Origin: Simiduia agarivorans SA1 = DSM 21679
GTDB lineage: Bacteria; Pseudomonadota; Gammaproteobacteria; Pseudomonadales; Cellvibrionaceae
Direction: 5' to 3'
NCBI RefSeq assembly: GCF_000305785.2
Contig: NC_018868.3
Location: 3,146,270-3,210,269 of the forward strand
DNA length: 64,000 nt
The notes under the pieces were generated by a model. The model was not told the origin of the DNA. It did no database searches and saw only the letters and a program-made list of their open reading frames with translations. A program made the translations under genes and the position numbers. Positions 47,433 through 58,060 of the stretch are shown here, in pieces (the first letter of the stretch is position 1; every line of letters starts with the position of its first letter).

Positions 47433-48701
47433 ATGTCCGAGTCACGCAAGAAAGCGGCGCTCGATTATCACGCTTTTCCGGTACCCGGAAAGCTGAGCAT
47501 CGAGTTATCCACCCCTGCTGAAACGCAGGAAGATTTATCCCTCGCCTACAGCCCCGGTGTGGCAGAGCCCGTGCGCGAAATCGCGCGCGATCCGGAACTG
47601 GCCTATCGCTATACCGGCAAAGGCAATTTAGTGGCAGTGATTTCCGATGGCAGCGCCATCCTGGGGTTGGGTAACCTCGGGCCATTGGCGTCAAAACCCG
47701 TGATGGAGGGCAAGGGGCTTTTGTTCAAGCGCTTTGCTGGCATTAACTCCATTGATATTGAGGTTGAATCGGAATCGCCGGCGCAGTTTATTGAAACGGT
47801 TGCCAGCATCGCGATTACCTTTGGTGGTATCAATCTGGAAGACATTAAAGCGCCCGAATGTTTTGAGATTGAAAACCAGTTGAAAGCGCGCTGCGATATT
47901 CCGGTATTCCATGATGATCAGCACGGCACGGCGATTGTGACAGTGGCCGGTATGTTGAATGCGCTGGAAATTCAGGGTAAATCCATCGAGGATGCACGTA
48001 TTGTGTGCCTGGGAGCCGGTGCTGCCGCCACGGCCTGCTGTAAATTGATGATGGCGGCCGGCGCCCAGCCGGAACACATCACCATGCTCGACAGCAAAGG
48101 CGTGATCCACAGTGGTCGCACCGATCTCAACCAATACAAGGCCTTGTTCGCCACGCCCACGTCGGCGCGCACGCTGGATGATGCAATCGAGGGCGCCGAT
48201 GCGTTTTTGGGGGTGTCGGGACCTAATCTGTTAAACGCGGCGCAGCTTTCCCGGATGGCGGTCAACCCGGTGGTGTTTGCCTGTTCGAATCCCGATCCGG
48301 AAATCGATCCTGCGCTGGCGCACAGTGTGCGGGATGATCTGATCATGGCCACCGGCCGCTCGGATTTTCCGAACCAGGTGAACAATGTGCTGTGTTTCCC
48401 GTTCTTGTTCCGTGGTGCACTGGATGTGCGTGCCACCATCATCAACGAGGACATGAAGCTGGCCGCGGTGGAGGCGATTCGCGCGATTGCGAAGGAGCCG
48501 GTGACCGACGCCGTACGGCGTGCCTACGGCGGTGTGGATTTACAATTCGGGCGCGACTATATCCTGCCTAAACCCACTGACGAGCGGTTGCTCGGCCGGG
48601 TCGCCGCGGCGGTTGCGCAGGCGGCAGTGGACACCGGAGTGGCGCATCTGCCATTCCCCGATCACTACCCGTTGGCGGGGTTGGCGGATATAAAACTGTG
48701 A
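47433..48701 (+). CDS. NAD(P)-dependent malic enzyme, short form
   Basis: A 422-residue malate dehydrogenase (oxaloacetate-decarboxylating). LAYSPGVAEPVREIARDPE, GNLVAVISDGSAILGLGNLGPLASKPVMEGK and FGGINLEDIKAPECFEIE (metal and substrate site) are followed by the NAD-binding CLGAGAAATACCKLM and GVSGPNLLNAAQLSRM. It lacks the phosphotransacetylase-like C-terminal domain of the long MaeB form. It links the TCA cycle to pyruvate. Cofactor preference cannot be read safely. Convergent with mrcA across a terminator. Confidence 0.94.
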   Translation: MSESRKKAALDYHAFPVPGKLSIELSTPAETQEDLSLAYSPGVAEPVREIARDPELAYRYTGKGNLVAVISDGSAILGLGNLGPLASKPVMEGKGLLFKRFAGINSIDIEVESESPAQFIETVASIAITFGGINLEDIKAPECFEIENQLKARCDIPVFHDDQHGTAIVTVAGMLNALEIQGKSIEDARIVCLGAGAAATACCKLMMAAGAQPEHITMLDSKGVIHSGRTDLNQYKALFATPTSARTLDDAIEGADAFLGVSGPNLLNAAQLSRMAVNPVVFACSNPDPEIDPALAHSVRDDLIMATGRSDFPNQVNNVLCFPFLFRGALDVRATIINEDMKLAAVEAIRAIAKEPVTDAVRRAYGGVDLQFGRDYILPKPTDERLLGRVAAAVAQAAVDTGVAHLPFPDHYPLAGLADIKL

Positions 48702-48706
48702 GTGAT

Positions 48707-48733
48707 GCCCCTGCGCTATGGCGCAGGGGGTTT
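48707..48733. terminator. Terminator between malic enzyme and mrcA
   Basis: CCCCTGCGC, loop TATG, then GCGCAGGGG and GGTTT: a 9-bp stem between convergent stops. Confidence 0.75.
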
Positions 48734-48737
48734 CCAC

Positions 48738-51299
48738 TCAGAACAACTCTTCCGGCAGGGTTTCTTCGCTGTCTTCTGACGATTGCTGCAGGCCGTGAAT
48801 GGTATCGGTTTCCTGCGGCGCATTTTCTGCTTTGAAAATTTCGAACAGGGCACCCTGGCTGCCGGGTTGCGCGCGCTTGCCGGTTTTGGGGTCGATGCGC
48901 ACTGTAATGATGCCGTCGGGCTGGCGCCGGTGTTGCTCCGGAATGCCCTTCAAGGCTTCCGCCATGAAATCGATCCAGATGGGCAGTGCGGCCGTGCCGC
49001 CGAATTCGCGCCGGCCGAGCAGGTAATTCTGATCAAAGCCAAGCCAGGCAGTGGCCACCAGCTTATGGTTGTAACCTGAGAACCAGGCATCGCGCGGCCC
49101 GTTGGTGGTGCCGGTCTTGCCGGCCAGGTCATCCCGGCCCAGCGCCATGGCTTTGCGGCCGGTGCCTTTTTTCACCACGTCGCGCAGCATCGAGTCGATC
49201 AGGTAGGCGTCGCGTTCATTCAGGACGCGATCGGCCAGCCGGATCGGTGCTTCACCAGCGTCGGTTTCTTCGGGTGCGGGCTCCGGCGTCTGGGCCAGCA
49301 GCGCCTCGAGGTTATCGGCTTCATCCAAAGGAGTGTCGGCGAGCGGTTGTTCTATTTTTGGCTGCTCTTGTGCCAGCCGCTCCGGGCACTGACGGCAGGC
49401 GCGCAACGGGTTTTCCTCGAACAGCAGCTCACCATTGACATCGGTGATGTGGCTCACCAGATAGGGCGAAACGCGGAAGCCGCCGTTGGCAAATACCGCG
49501 TAACCGGTGGCAATCTGCAGCGGCGTCAATGCATGGCTGCCCAGCGCAAGGGATAGGTCCCTGGGCAGCTTGCTGGTGTCGAAGCCAAAGCGACTCAGCT
49601 GCTCAATGGTGTTATTGATGCCCATGGAGCGCAGAATACGGATGGAGACCAGGTTGCGCGATTGGTACAGCGCTTGTCGCATGCGGATCGGGCCAAGAAA
49701 CTGGCCGCCGTCGTTTTCCGGACGCCAGGTGCCTTCGAGACTGGCGTCTTCGAATACGATCGGCGCATCGTTAATGAGCGATGCGGGCGTAAAGCCGTTT
49801 TCGAGCGCTGCCGTATAAATAAAGGGTTTGAAACTGGAGCCGGGCTGCCGCTCGGCTTGCACCACGCGATTAAAATGGCTTTGGCGGAAATCAAATCCGC
49901 CGACCAGCGACCGGATGGCGCCATCTTCTGGATCCAGTGCCACTAATGATGCCTGGGCAACGGGGATCTGGGCGAGCCACCACTGGTTGTCTTTAGATTG
50001 AATGCGAATTAAATCGCCTTCTTTAAGTACTTCCCCGGCAGTTTGCGGCGGGCTGCCTACGCGGTCTTCATTGATGTATCGCTTGGCATCGGCCAGCCCC
50101 TGCTCCCATGCGATAGTGACGGTCTGGTTGTTGTCGCGCAGCACATCCACGCTTTGTTCGTTTATCTGAATCACCACCGCAGGCTCCAATCCGCCCAGAT
50201 CGGGCTGCCGCACCAGCTCGTCCAGATAGCGGGAGCGTTGTTCATCTTCAGGCAGGCCCGATTGGCGCAGGTTTTTTTCCGGACCGCGATAGCCGTGGCG
50301 GCGGTCATAGGTCAGCAGACCATTGATCACTGCTTGCTGGGCGGTGGCTTGCAGGCGGGTATCAATGGTGGTGTATACGCGCAAACCATCGTTGTAGGCG
50401 TCTTCACCATAGAATTCCAATACTTGCTGGCGCGCCATTTCTGCCACATAGGGTGAACTCAGGTCCAGCGCGAACTCGTGAAAGCGGGCGGTCAAGGGAG
50501 CGGCTACGGCTTCGTCGTATTGAGACTGAGTTATTTTGCCCAGTTCCAGCATCCGCCCAAGAATCCAATTGCGGCGGGTGGTGGCGCGCGGGGGGTTGGC
50601 AATGGGGTTATAGCGCGAAGGTGCTTTTGGCAAACCGGCAATCATTGCCAGTTGCGGCAAGGTTAATTGGTCTATGCTTTTGCCGTAGTAGACCTGTGCA
50701 GCCGCCTCGATGCCGTAGGCGCGATTGCCTTGGTAAATTTTATTGACGTAGAGTTCTAAAATTTCTTCTTTTGTGAGTTCAGTCTCAATTTTGATCGCCA
50801 ACAGAATTTCGTTGGCTTTGCGCAAAAAGGTCTGATCAAAAGTCAGGAAAAAATTGCGCGCCACCTGCATGGTGATGGTGCTGCCGCCGCCCTGAATCTG
50901 GCCTGTTTGCAATATTTGTGAAGCTGCTCGCAAAAGTCCTTTAATGGAGACGCCGTGATGTTTGTAGAATTGGTCGTCCTCAGCCGCAAGTATGGCGTCA
51001 ATGTATGCCTGAGGGATCTGGTCGTAGCGGATAGGGCTGCGTCGTTTCTCTCCGAACTCGCCAATCAGCTTTCCATCGGCCGAATACACGCGCAGTGGGG
51101 TTTGGAGACGCACCTGTTTAAGCGTCTCCACAGAGGGCAATTTAGGGTTGAGATACAGGTAGAGCCCCCCGGCAGATAGGGCAACAGCGCTGATTCCGGT
51201 CAGCGTGAGCCAGCCCATAACCCGCAACCAGCGGTACTTCTTAGGTAATTTTTCCATAGGAATTAGTAGCTTAGGTGGTTCCAACTGTGAGGCGGCCAT
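48738..51299 (-). CDS. mrcA: Penicillin-binding protein 1A
   Basis: An 853-residue bifunctional peptidoglycan synthase. After one TM helix (about 25-50) comes the GT51 glycosyltransferase domain (about 70-250: AILAAEDDQFYKHHGVS, GGGSTITMQVARNFFLTF). An OB-like linker follows, then the transpeptidase domain with SxxK in RQPGSSFKPFIYTAAL, SRN in YQSRNLVSIRI and KTGTT in DLAGKTGTTNGPRDAWF. Start 51299 has GGAAAAG upstream; an internal ATG at 51257 is the alternative. Divergent from pilM, as in Pseudomonas. Confidence 0.95.
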   Translation of the reverse strand: MAASQLEPPKLLIPMEKLPKKYRWLRVMGWLTLTGISAVALSAGGLYLYLNPKLPSVETLKQVRLQTPLRVYSADGKLIGEFGEKRRSPIRYDQIPQAYIDAILAAEDDQFYKHHGVSIKGLLRAASQILQTGQIQGGGSTITMQVARNFFLTFDQTFLRKANEILLAIKIETELTKEEILELYVNKIYQGNRAYGIEAAAQVYYGKSIDQLTLPQLAMIAGLPKAPSRYNPIANPPRATTRRNWILGRMLELGKITQSQYDEAVAAPLTARFHEFALDLSSPYVAEMARQQVLEFYGEDAYNDGLRVYTTIDTRLQATAQQAVINGLLTYDRRHGYRGPEKNLRQSGLPEDEQRSRYLDELVRQPDLGGLEPAVVIQINEQSVDVLRDNNQTVTIAWEQGLADAKRYINEDRVGSPPQTAGEVLKEGDLIRIQSKDNQWWLAQIPVAQASLVALDPEDGAIRSLVGGFDFRQSHFNRVVQAERQPGSSFKPFIYTAALENGFTPASLINDAPIVFEDASLEGTWRPENDGGQFLGPIRMRQALYQSRNLVSIRILRSMGINNTIEQLSRFGFDTSKLPRDLSLALGSHALTPLQIATGYAVFANGGFRVSPYLVSHITDVNGELLFEENPLRACRQCPERLAQEQPKIEQPLADTPLDEADNLEALLAQTPEPAPEETDAGEAPIRLADRVLNERDAYLIDSMLRDVVKKGTGRKAMALGRDDLAGKTGTTNGPRDAWFSGYNHKLVATAWLGFDQNYLLGRREFGGTAALPIWIDFMAEALKGIPEQHRRQPDGIITVRIDPKTGKRAQPGSQGALFEIFKAENAPQETDTIHGLQQSSEDSEETLPEELF

Positions 51300-51338
51300 T
51301 ATACGGGCTTTTCCGGGCTTTACATATTGCGACTATTG

Positions 51339-51366
51339 TTGCAGGCTTAACTTAAAGTGCTATAAC
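51339..51366 (+). promoter_or_regulatory. Putative promoter of the pil operon
   Basis: TTGCAG (51339-51344) and TATAAC (51361-51366), 16-base spacing, 36 bases before the pilM ATG. Confidence 0.55.
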
Positions 51367-51381
51367 ATAACTTGACTGTAA

Positions 51382-52472
<1,091 letters not shown>

Positions 52473-52473
<1 letters not shown>

Positions 52474-53042
52474 TGGCACGCATAAACCTATTGCCCTGGC
52501 GCGATCAATACCGCCAGGAGAAAAAACAAGAATTCTTCACCGTTTTAGGCGGTGTTTTTGTCATTACCGCGGCGGTGGCCTACCTATGGGTGACGTCGGT
52601 CCAAAACGCGATCGAGCACCAGAATCAACGAAATGCTTTATTGCAGCGTGAAATTCAGCAGCTGGAAAAACAAGTGGCCGAAATTCGCGAGCTTCGGAAA
52701 CGTAAAACCGAGCTTTTGGATCGTATGCGGATTATCCAAGGCTTGCAGGGCACTCGCCCGGTTATTGTGCGCTACTTTGACGAAATGGCGCGGGCGATTC
52801 CTGATGGCGTGTTTTTGCTGGAGCTTAAGCGCGAGGGCGACCGTATCAGTTTGACGGGCATTGCTGAGTCCAATAACCGGGTGTCTTCACTCATGCGTAA
52901 TTTGGATGAATCGGATTGGTTTACTTCACCAAATCTGACCTCTGTGGAGGCCGCTGCCGACTATGGGGAGCTCGCAAATAAATTCAGTATGAGTGTGGTG
53001 TCAACGGTGCCTGAATCCCATAAGGCAGAGGGCAACAAGTAA
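52473..53042 (+). CDS. pilN: Type IV pilus alignment protein PilN
   Basis: A 189-residue bitopic protein. The PilM-binding motif INLLPWRDQYR is at residues 4-14. One TM helix (FFTVLGGVFVITAAVAYLWV) is followed by a coiled coil (about 45-85) and a periplasmic ferredoxin-like domain. One-base overlap with pilO. Confidence 0.96.
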
Positions 53043-53656
53043 TGGCTTTTGCAGATACGTTAGAACAAATCCAGAACTTTGACCTGTCCGAGGTGGATTG
53101 GGATAAGGTTGGTGTTTGGCCTGTCTGGGTTAAAGTATTTTTATCTTTGTTGTTGGCGATCGCGATTTTGGTTGCTACTTATTTTCTGATGGTGAGTGAT
53201 CTCGAAGTTCAGCTGCAATCGGTGGTTCAGCAAGAGACCTCACTGAAGAAATCCTTTGAGGATAAAAGTGAGCAGGCGGCAAATTTGGAGGCTTATCGTC
53301 AACAGATGGTTGAGATGGAGCAGTTGATGGCTGCTTTGGTGGCTCAGTTGCCTAGTGACACAGAGGTGCCTGGTCTGTTGGAAGATATCGATGACAAGGG
53401 TGCGGGAAGCGGTCTGTCGATTGGCAGTATAAAGCTGGAGCCAGAAAAAGCTGCTGAATTTTATATCGAGTTGCCGATCAAGATTGAGGTGCAGGGCGGC
53501 TATCACGATTTTGGTACTTTTGTATCTGGTATCGCCAGTATGCCGCGAATTGTGACTTTGCACGATTATTCGATCGCACCCAATAAAGAGGGAACGCAGC
53601 TGGATATGGTGATTTCAGCCAAAACCTATCGTTATAAATCAACGGAGGCGCAATAG
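53042..53656 (+). CDS. pilO: Type IV pilus alignment protein PilO
   Basis: A 204-residue partner of PilN: an N-terminal cytoplasmic segment, one TM helix (VWVKVFLSLLLAIAILVATYF, about 28-48), a coiled coil (about 60-105), and a periplasmic domain with LPSDTEVPGLLEDIDDKGAGSGL. Two bases before pilP. Confidence 0.96.
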   Translation: MAFADTLEQIQNFDLSEVDWDKVGVWPVWVKVFLSLLLAIAILVATYFLMVSDLEVQLQSVVQQETSLKKSFEDKSEQAANLEAYRQQMVEMEQLMAALVAQLPSDTEVPGLLEDIDDKGAGSGLSIGSIKLEPEKAAEFYIELPIKIEVQGGYHDFGTFVSGIASMPRIVTLHDYSIAPNKEGTQLDMVISAKTYRYKSTEAQ

Positions 53657-53658
53657 GC

Positions 53659-54183
53659 ATGAAAAAACTTATTGCAGCCAGCCTGTTTGGCTTAATGGCC
53701 ACCGGGTGTAATTACGGGGCTCCTGATTCCGATTTGACGGCATATGTTCAGTCAGTGAAACAGCGTCCCGCCGGGCCAATTGACCCCGTGCCCGCATTCC
53801 GCCCGTACGAATCTTTCAGCTACAGCGCCATGCTGAAACGGAGTCCTTTTGACCGGCCTGTTGTTGAACTTCAACAACTGTTGAGAGCTGCCGGAAAGAC
53901 TATTCAGCCAGACTTCAATCGTGAGCGTGAGCATTTGGAAAACTTTCCTGTTGGGGCGCTTTCGATGGTCGGTACCATTAAAAAGGATGGCGTACTGTGG
54001 GGGCTTGTCTCAGATGGTCAAGGTGGCGTTCACCGCGTTCGTCAGGGTAATTATCTGGGCCGTAATCATGGCAAGGTGATCACTGTGGCACAGACCCAAT
54101 TAGAGTTTATCGAAATAATTTCAGACGGTTTAGATGGTTGGGTTGAAAGACCCCGTAGCTTACGCATTGAGGAAAAGGAATAG
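53659..54183 (+). CDS. pilP: Type IV pilus lipoprotein PilP
   Basis: A 174-residue lipoprotein (LMATGC|NYG). After a Pro-rich linker with YSAMLKRSPFDRPV, the HR-like domain (about 90-165: VGALSMVGTIKKDGVLWGLVSDGQGGVHRVRQGNYLGRNHGKV) contacts PilQ and PilNO. Five bases before pilQ. Confidence 0.95.
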   Translation: MKKLIAASLFGLMATGCNYGAPDSDLTAYVQSVKQRPAGPIDPVPAFRPYESFSYSAMLKRSPFDRPVVELQQLLRAAGKTIQPDFNREREHLENFPVGALSMVGTIKKDGVLWGLVSDGQGGVHRVRQGNYLGRNHGKVITVAQTQLEFIEIISDGLDGWVERPRSLRIEEKE

Positions 54184-54188
54184 CAACC

Positions 54189-56360
54189 ATGAACAGCATA
54201 AGAAAATCACTTGCCTTGTCGATGAGCAAGATGGTTGCAGCGGCTACGCTTGTTGCTGCACCCTTTGCTTCCTTGGCTGCGACCCTGCAGGATATTAAAT
54301 TCGCTGAGTTGCCTGGTCAGCGCTTTGAAGTACATCTTAAATTCGACTCAGCACCGGAAAAGCCGGATGGCTATACCATCGATAAGCCAGCGCGTATCGT
54401 GCTGGATTTTCCGGACACGGCGAATACGCTGAAAGAGAAGAAGTACGCCCTGTCTTTTGAAAACGCTAACAATGCTGCGGTTGTCAGCGCTGGTGGTCGC
54501 ACCCGGCTGATTTTGTCCCTCGATGAGCTGCAACCCTATAGCACGAGAGTAGATGGCTCGTCCTATGTGATTGAGGTGGGTGGCACCAACGTTGATGATT
54601 ACCTGGCGAAAAGCAGTGCGACTCGTGGCTCTGCGGTAGCAGCCCAAGCTGCAACCGGTAGTAAAACGGCCAGTGCAACCAATAATCGCGTACAAGTCGC
54701 AGACGTGGATTTCAAGCGCAACCCACAGGGTGCGGGCGAATTGATGTTCACCCTGTCGGATTCGCATTTGGAAGTGGATGTGGATGAAACCAGTAGTGGC
54801 GTACGCGTCACATTTATCAACACATTCCTTGAGCAGGACCTGCGTCGCCGTTTGGATGTCACCGACTTTGCCACTCCGGTTTCCACTGTCAACATGGACT
54901 TCGATGGTAAAAACACCGTGGTAGATGTGGCTGCACCCGGGCAGTTTGACTATATCGCGTACCAAGCGGACAACAATTATGTAGTCAGCCTTAAGCCTCT
55001 GACGGCTGCAGAGAAAGAAGAGAAGAATGCGCGGTTTGCGTTTGTGGGCGATAAGCTGTCTTTGAATTTCCAGGATATTGAAGTGCGGTCGGTGCTGCAG
55101 TTGATTGCCGACTTTACCGAATTAAACCTGGTTGCTTCCGATACGGTTAGTGGTCGTATTACTTTGCGTCTGGATAATGTGCCATGGGATCAGGCATTGG
55201 ATCTGGTATTGAAGACCAAGGGCTTGGATAAGCGCCAGGTTGGTAATGTGTTAATGGTGGCTCCTGCGGCTGAGATCGCTGAACGGGAGCGCCAGGAGCT
55301 TGAGACCAAGAAGCAGCTGGAAGAACTGGCCCCACTGAGAACTGAATATATCCGCGTTCGTTACGCCAACGCGGCAGAATTGTTTGAGCTCTTCAAAGGG
55401 CGTAGAGATAGCGGCAATAATGGGCGTGATTTTGGTGGTTTTACCAACGATGATCGGAATTCAACAGGCTCTTTGTTGTCGGAGCGGGGTCGGGCAATTG
55501 TCGATGAGCGCACAAACTCTATTATATTGACCGACACCGAAGAAAAAATTTCTGAATTCAAACGCGTAATTGCAGAAATTGACATTCCAATTCGTCAGGT
55601 TCTGATCGAAGCCAGGATCGTGATTGCCAATTCGGATTTCCGCGAAGAAATTGGTGTTCGCTGGGGTGGTCTCAAATTTGGAGCCGCAGGTGACGGGCAG
55701 TCACGCTTGACTGGTGAGCTCGAAACGCTGGATTACGATGAAGATGAAAACGGAAGGATCGAGTTTGACCTATCTCGCTCGATGATGGTCGATCTGGGTG
55801 TGCAAAATCCAGCCGGCGCTATCACTGCAGCCTTCGTTGATGACAATACTTATCTCGCGCTGGAGTTGTCCGCTCTGGAAGATTCAGGTCACGCTGAGGT
55901 AGTGTCCCAACCAAAAGTGATTACCGGTGACAAACAGAAAGCGACGATCTTGTCGGGTACTGAAATCCCCTATCAGGAAGCGTCATCATCTGGTGCGACG
56001 ACGACTGCTTTTAAGGAAGCTGTGCTGAAACTGGACGTGACACCCCAGATCACACCGGATAACCGCATTATTATGGAACTGGCTATTCACAAAGATAACG
56101 TGGGTGAAATCACCCCGACTGGTATCCCGTCAATTGATGTGACCCAATTGGAAACCAAGGTGCTGGCTGCAGACGGTGAAACCATTGTGCTGGGCGGCAT
56201 ATTTGAAACTGAACAGATCAAGGGCGAAACCAAGGTGCCGTTCCTGGGTGATATTCCCTACCTTGGCCGCGCTTTCCGCCAGGACGTGACACGCGACAGC
56301 AAAACCGAGTTGCTGATCTTCATTACGCCGAGAATTATGTCTGACAGTTTCACTCAATGA
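54189..56360 (+). CDS. pilQ: Type IV pilus secretin PilQ
   Basis: A 723-residue outer-membrane channel with a signal peptide (about 1-29). Two AMIN domains (about 32-130 and 165-270), a secretin/TonB short N-terminal domain (about 290-360: LSLNFQDIEVRSVLQLIADFTELNLV), an N1 domain (about 375-470), and the secretin core ending in the signature VPFLGDIPYLGRAFRQDV. The stop overlaps aroK (ATGA), tying pilus and aromatic genes in one transcript, as in Pseudomonas. Confidence 0.97.
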   Translation: MNSIRKSLALSMSKMVAAATLVAAPFASLAATLQDIKFAELPGQRFEVHLKFDSAPEKPDGYTIDKPARIVLDFPDTANTLKEKKYALSFENANNAAVVSAGGRTRLILSLDELQPYSTRVDGSSYVIEVGGTNVDDYLAKSSATRGSAVAAQAATGSKTASATNNRVQVADVDFKRNPQGAGELMFTLSDSHLEVDVDETSSGVRVTFINTFLEQDLRRRLDVTDFATPVSTVNMDFDGKNTVVDVAAPGQFDYIAYQADNNYVVSLKPLTAAEKEEKNARFAFVGDKLSLNFQDIEVRSVLQLIADFTELNLVASDTVSGRITLRLDNVPWDQALDLVLKTKGLDKRQVGNVLMVAPAAEIAERERQELETKKQLEELAPLRTEYIRVRYANAAELFELFKGRRDSGNNGRDFGGFTNDDRNSTGSLLSERGRAIVDERTNSIILTDTEEKISEFKRVIAEIDIPIRQVLIEARIVIANSDFREEIGVRWGGLKFGAAGDGQSRLTGELETLDYDEDENGRIEFDLSRSMMVDLGVQNPAGAITAAFVDDNTYLALELSALEDSGHAEVVSQPKVITGDKQKATILSGTEIPYQEASSSGATTTAFKEAVLKLDVTPQITPDNRIIMELAIHKDNVGEITPTGIPSIDVTQLETKVLAADGETIVLGGIFETEQIKGETKVPFLGDIPYLGRAFRQDVTRDSKTELLIFITPRIMSDSFTQ

Positions 56361-56869
56361 GTCGTCCCGTTTTTCTTGTCGGCCCCATGGGGGCCGGCAA
56401 GACCACTATAGGTAAGCTTCTCGCCCAGCAACTGGGTTATCCCTTCAAAGACACTGACCGAGAAATCGAAGATCGCACAGGTGCCGATATCCCATGGATA
56501 TTTGACGTTGAAGGCGAGGCGGGGTTTCGCGATCGGGAAGTGGCGATTCTGGCTGATATTGCAACGCAGGGACAGCAGGTGATTGCCACCGGCGGCGGCA
56601 TTATTATGCGTGAGGAAAATCGCGAGTGTCTGAAAGTCTCGGGCATTGTATTTTTCCTTACCGCGTCGATAGAGCAGCTGCTTGAACGAACAGCCAAGGA
56701 CAAGCGGCGCCCCCTGCTCCAGGTGGCAGATCCGGAAGCACGTATCCGGGAATTGATCGCACTGCGAGAGCCCTTGTACCGAGAAGTGGCGACCCATGTG
56801 ATCGATACCAATCGCAGGCCGCCGCGGCAAGTCGCGCAAGAAATGGCTGAATTGGTGCGTAATAGCTGA
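56357..56869 (+). CDS. aroK: Shikimate kinase
   Basis: A 170-residue kinase of the aromatic pathway: P-loop GPMGAGKTTIGKLLA, shikimate-binding DTDREIE, GFRDRE and ATGGGIIMREENR, with the lid arginine in TAKDKRRPLL. ATGA overlap with pilQ. Confidence 0.97.
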   Translation: MSRPVFLVGPMGAGKTTIGKLLAQQLGYPFKDTDREIEDRTGADIPWIFDVEGEAGFRDREVAILADIATQGQQVIATGGGIIMREENRECLKVSGIVFFLTASIEQLLERTAKDKRRPLLQVADPEARIRELIALREPLYREVATHVIDTNRRPPRQVAQEMAELVRNS

Positions 56870-56928
56870 TTTTTGTGGCGTAAATCTGCTATCTTTCCGG
56901 CCCGAACAACAAACGGTGCGGAGCGGCT

Positions 56929-58029
56929 ATGCAGCAGTTAACGGTAGACCTGGGCGATCGAAGCTATCCGATCTTTATTGGTGAAGGCTGCCTGGACGCC
57001 ACTCCGTCCTATCTTCCCTACATAGCCGGCGAGCAGGTATGCATTGTGACCAATGATACCCTGGCGCCGCTTTACCTATCCCGCGTACAAAAGGTGCTCG
57101 AAGGCAAGAAGGTTACGGCTGTAATTCTGCCTGATGGTGAAGCTCACAAGCATTTCGGCACGCTGAATCTGATTTTCGATCATTTACTGGCAAAGAAGCA
57201 CAATCGCAAAACCACCCTGATTGCCTTGGGTGGTGGTGTTATTGGCGACATGACCGGTTTCGCCGCCGCGTGTTATCAACGCGGCGTGGATTTTATTCAG
57301 GTGCCCACCACATTGCTGTCGCAGGTGGATTCATCGGTAGGTGGCAAAACCGGTATCAATCATCCGCTTGGCAAGAATATGATTGGCGCCTTTTACCAGC
57401 CCAAAGCCGTGGTTATTGATACCCAGGTGCTTTCAACTTTGCCCGCGCGCGAAATCTCCGCCGGCATGGCAGAGGTCATTAAATACGGCTTGCTGGGCGA
57501 TGCGCCTTTTATCGATTGGCTCGAGTCCAACATGGCTGCGTTAATGGCCCTTGAACCATCGGCTTTGGCCTATGCGATTTACCGCTCCTGTGAGAATAAG
57601 GCCAGGATCGTCGCACAGGATGAGCGGGAAGGCGATGTGCGCGCTCTGCTGAATCTGGGGCACACCTTTGGTCATGCCATTGAAACGCAGATGGGTTACG
57701 GTCAATGGTTGCATGGCGAGGCTGTGGGCGCGGGTATGGCAATTGCGGCTGAAGTATCGCACCGGTCGGGCTGGATTTCCGACACTGACTTAGCTCGTGT
57801 CCACAGGCTGTTAGCTGCGGCGTCACTGCCTACTGCCGCACCAGCCAGTATGACCGTCGATCAGTTTCTGGAGCATATGGCGGTTGATAAAAAAGTGTTG
57901 GATGGCCGCTTGCGCTTTGTTCTGCTCCGCCGTTTGGGGCAAGCGTTCACTACCAGTGACGTGCCCGTAGCATTGGTGCAGGACGTGCTGGTAAAGTCGA
58001 TTGCCAAGGGGCTTGTTGGTCCCGGTTAA
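56929..58029 (+). CDS. aroB: 3-dehydroquinate synthase
   Basis: A 366-residue NAD- and zinc-dependent enzyme that converts DAHP to 3-dehydroquinate. Motifs: [62 protein letters not shown], and [12 protein letters not shown] with Zn histidines. CGGAG ribosome site. Confidence 0.97.
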   Translation: MQQLTVDLGDRSYPIFIGEGCLDATPSYLPYIAGEQVCIVTNDTLAPLYLSRVQKVLEGKKVTAVILPDGEAHKHFGTLNLIFDHLLAKKHNRKTTLIALGGGVIGDMTGFAAACYQRGVDFIQVPTTLLSQVDSSVGGKTGINHPLGKNMIGAFYQPKAVVIDTQVLSTLPAREISAGMAEVIKYGLLGDAPFIDWLESNMAALMALEPSALAYAIYRSCENKARIVAQDEREGDVRALLNLGHTFGHAIETQMGYGQWLHGEAVGAGMAIAAEVSHRSGWISDTDLARVHRLLAAASLPTAAPASMTVDQFLEHMAVDKKVLDGRLRFVLLRRLGQAFTTSDVPVALVQDVLVKSIAKGLVGPG

Positions 58030-58060
58030 AGGCGGTAGTCTGATCTAAACCGCTACAGGG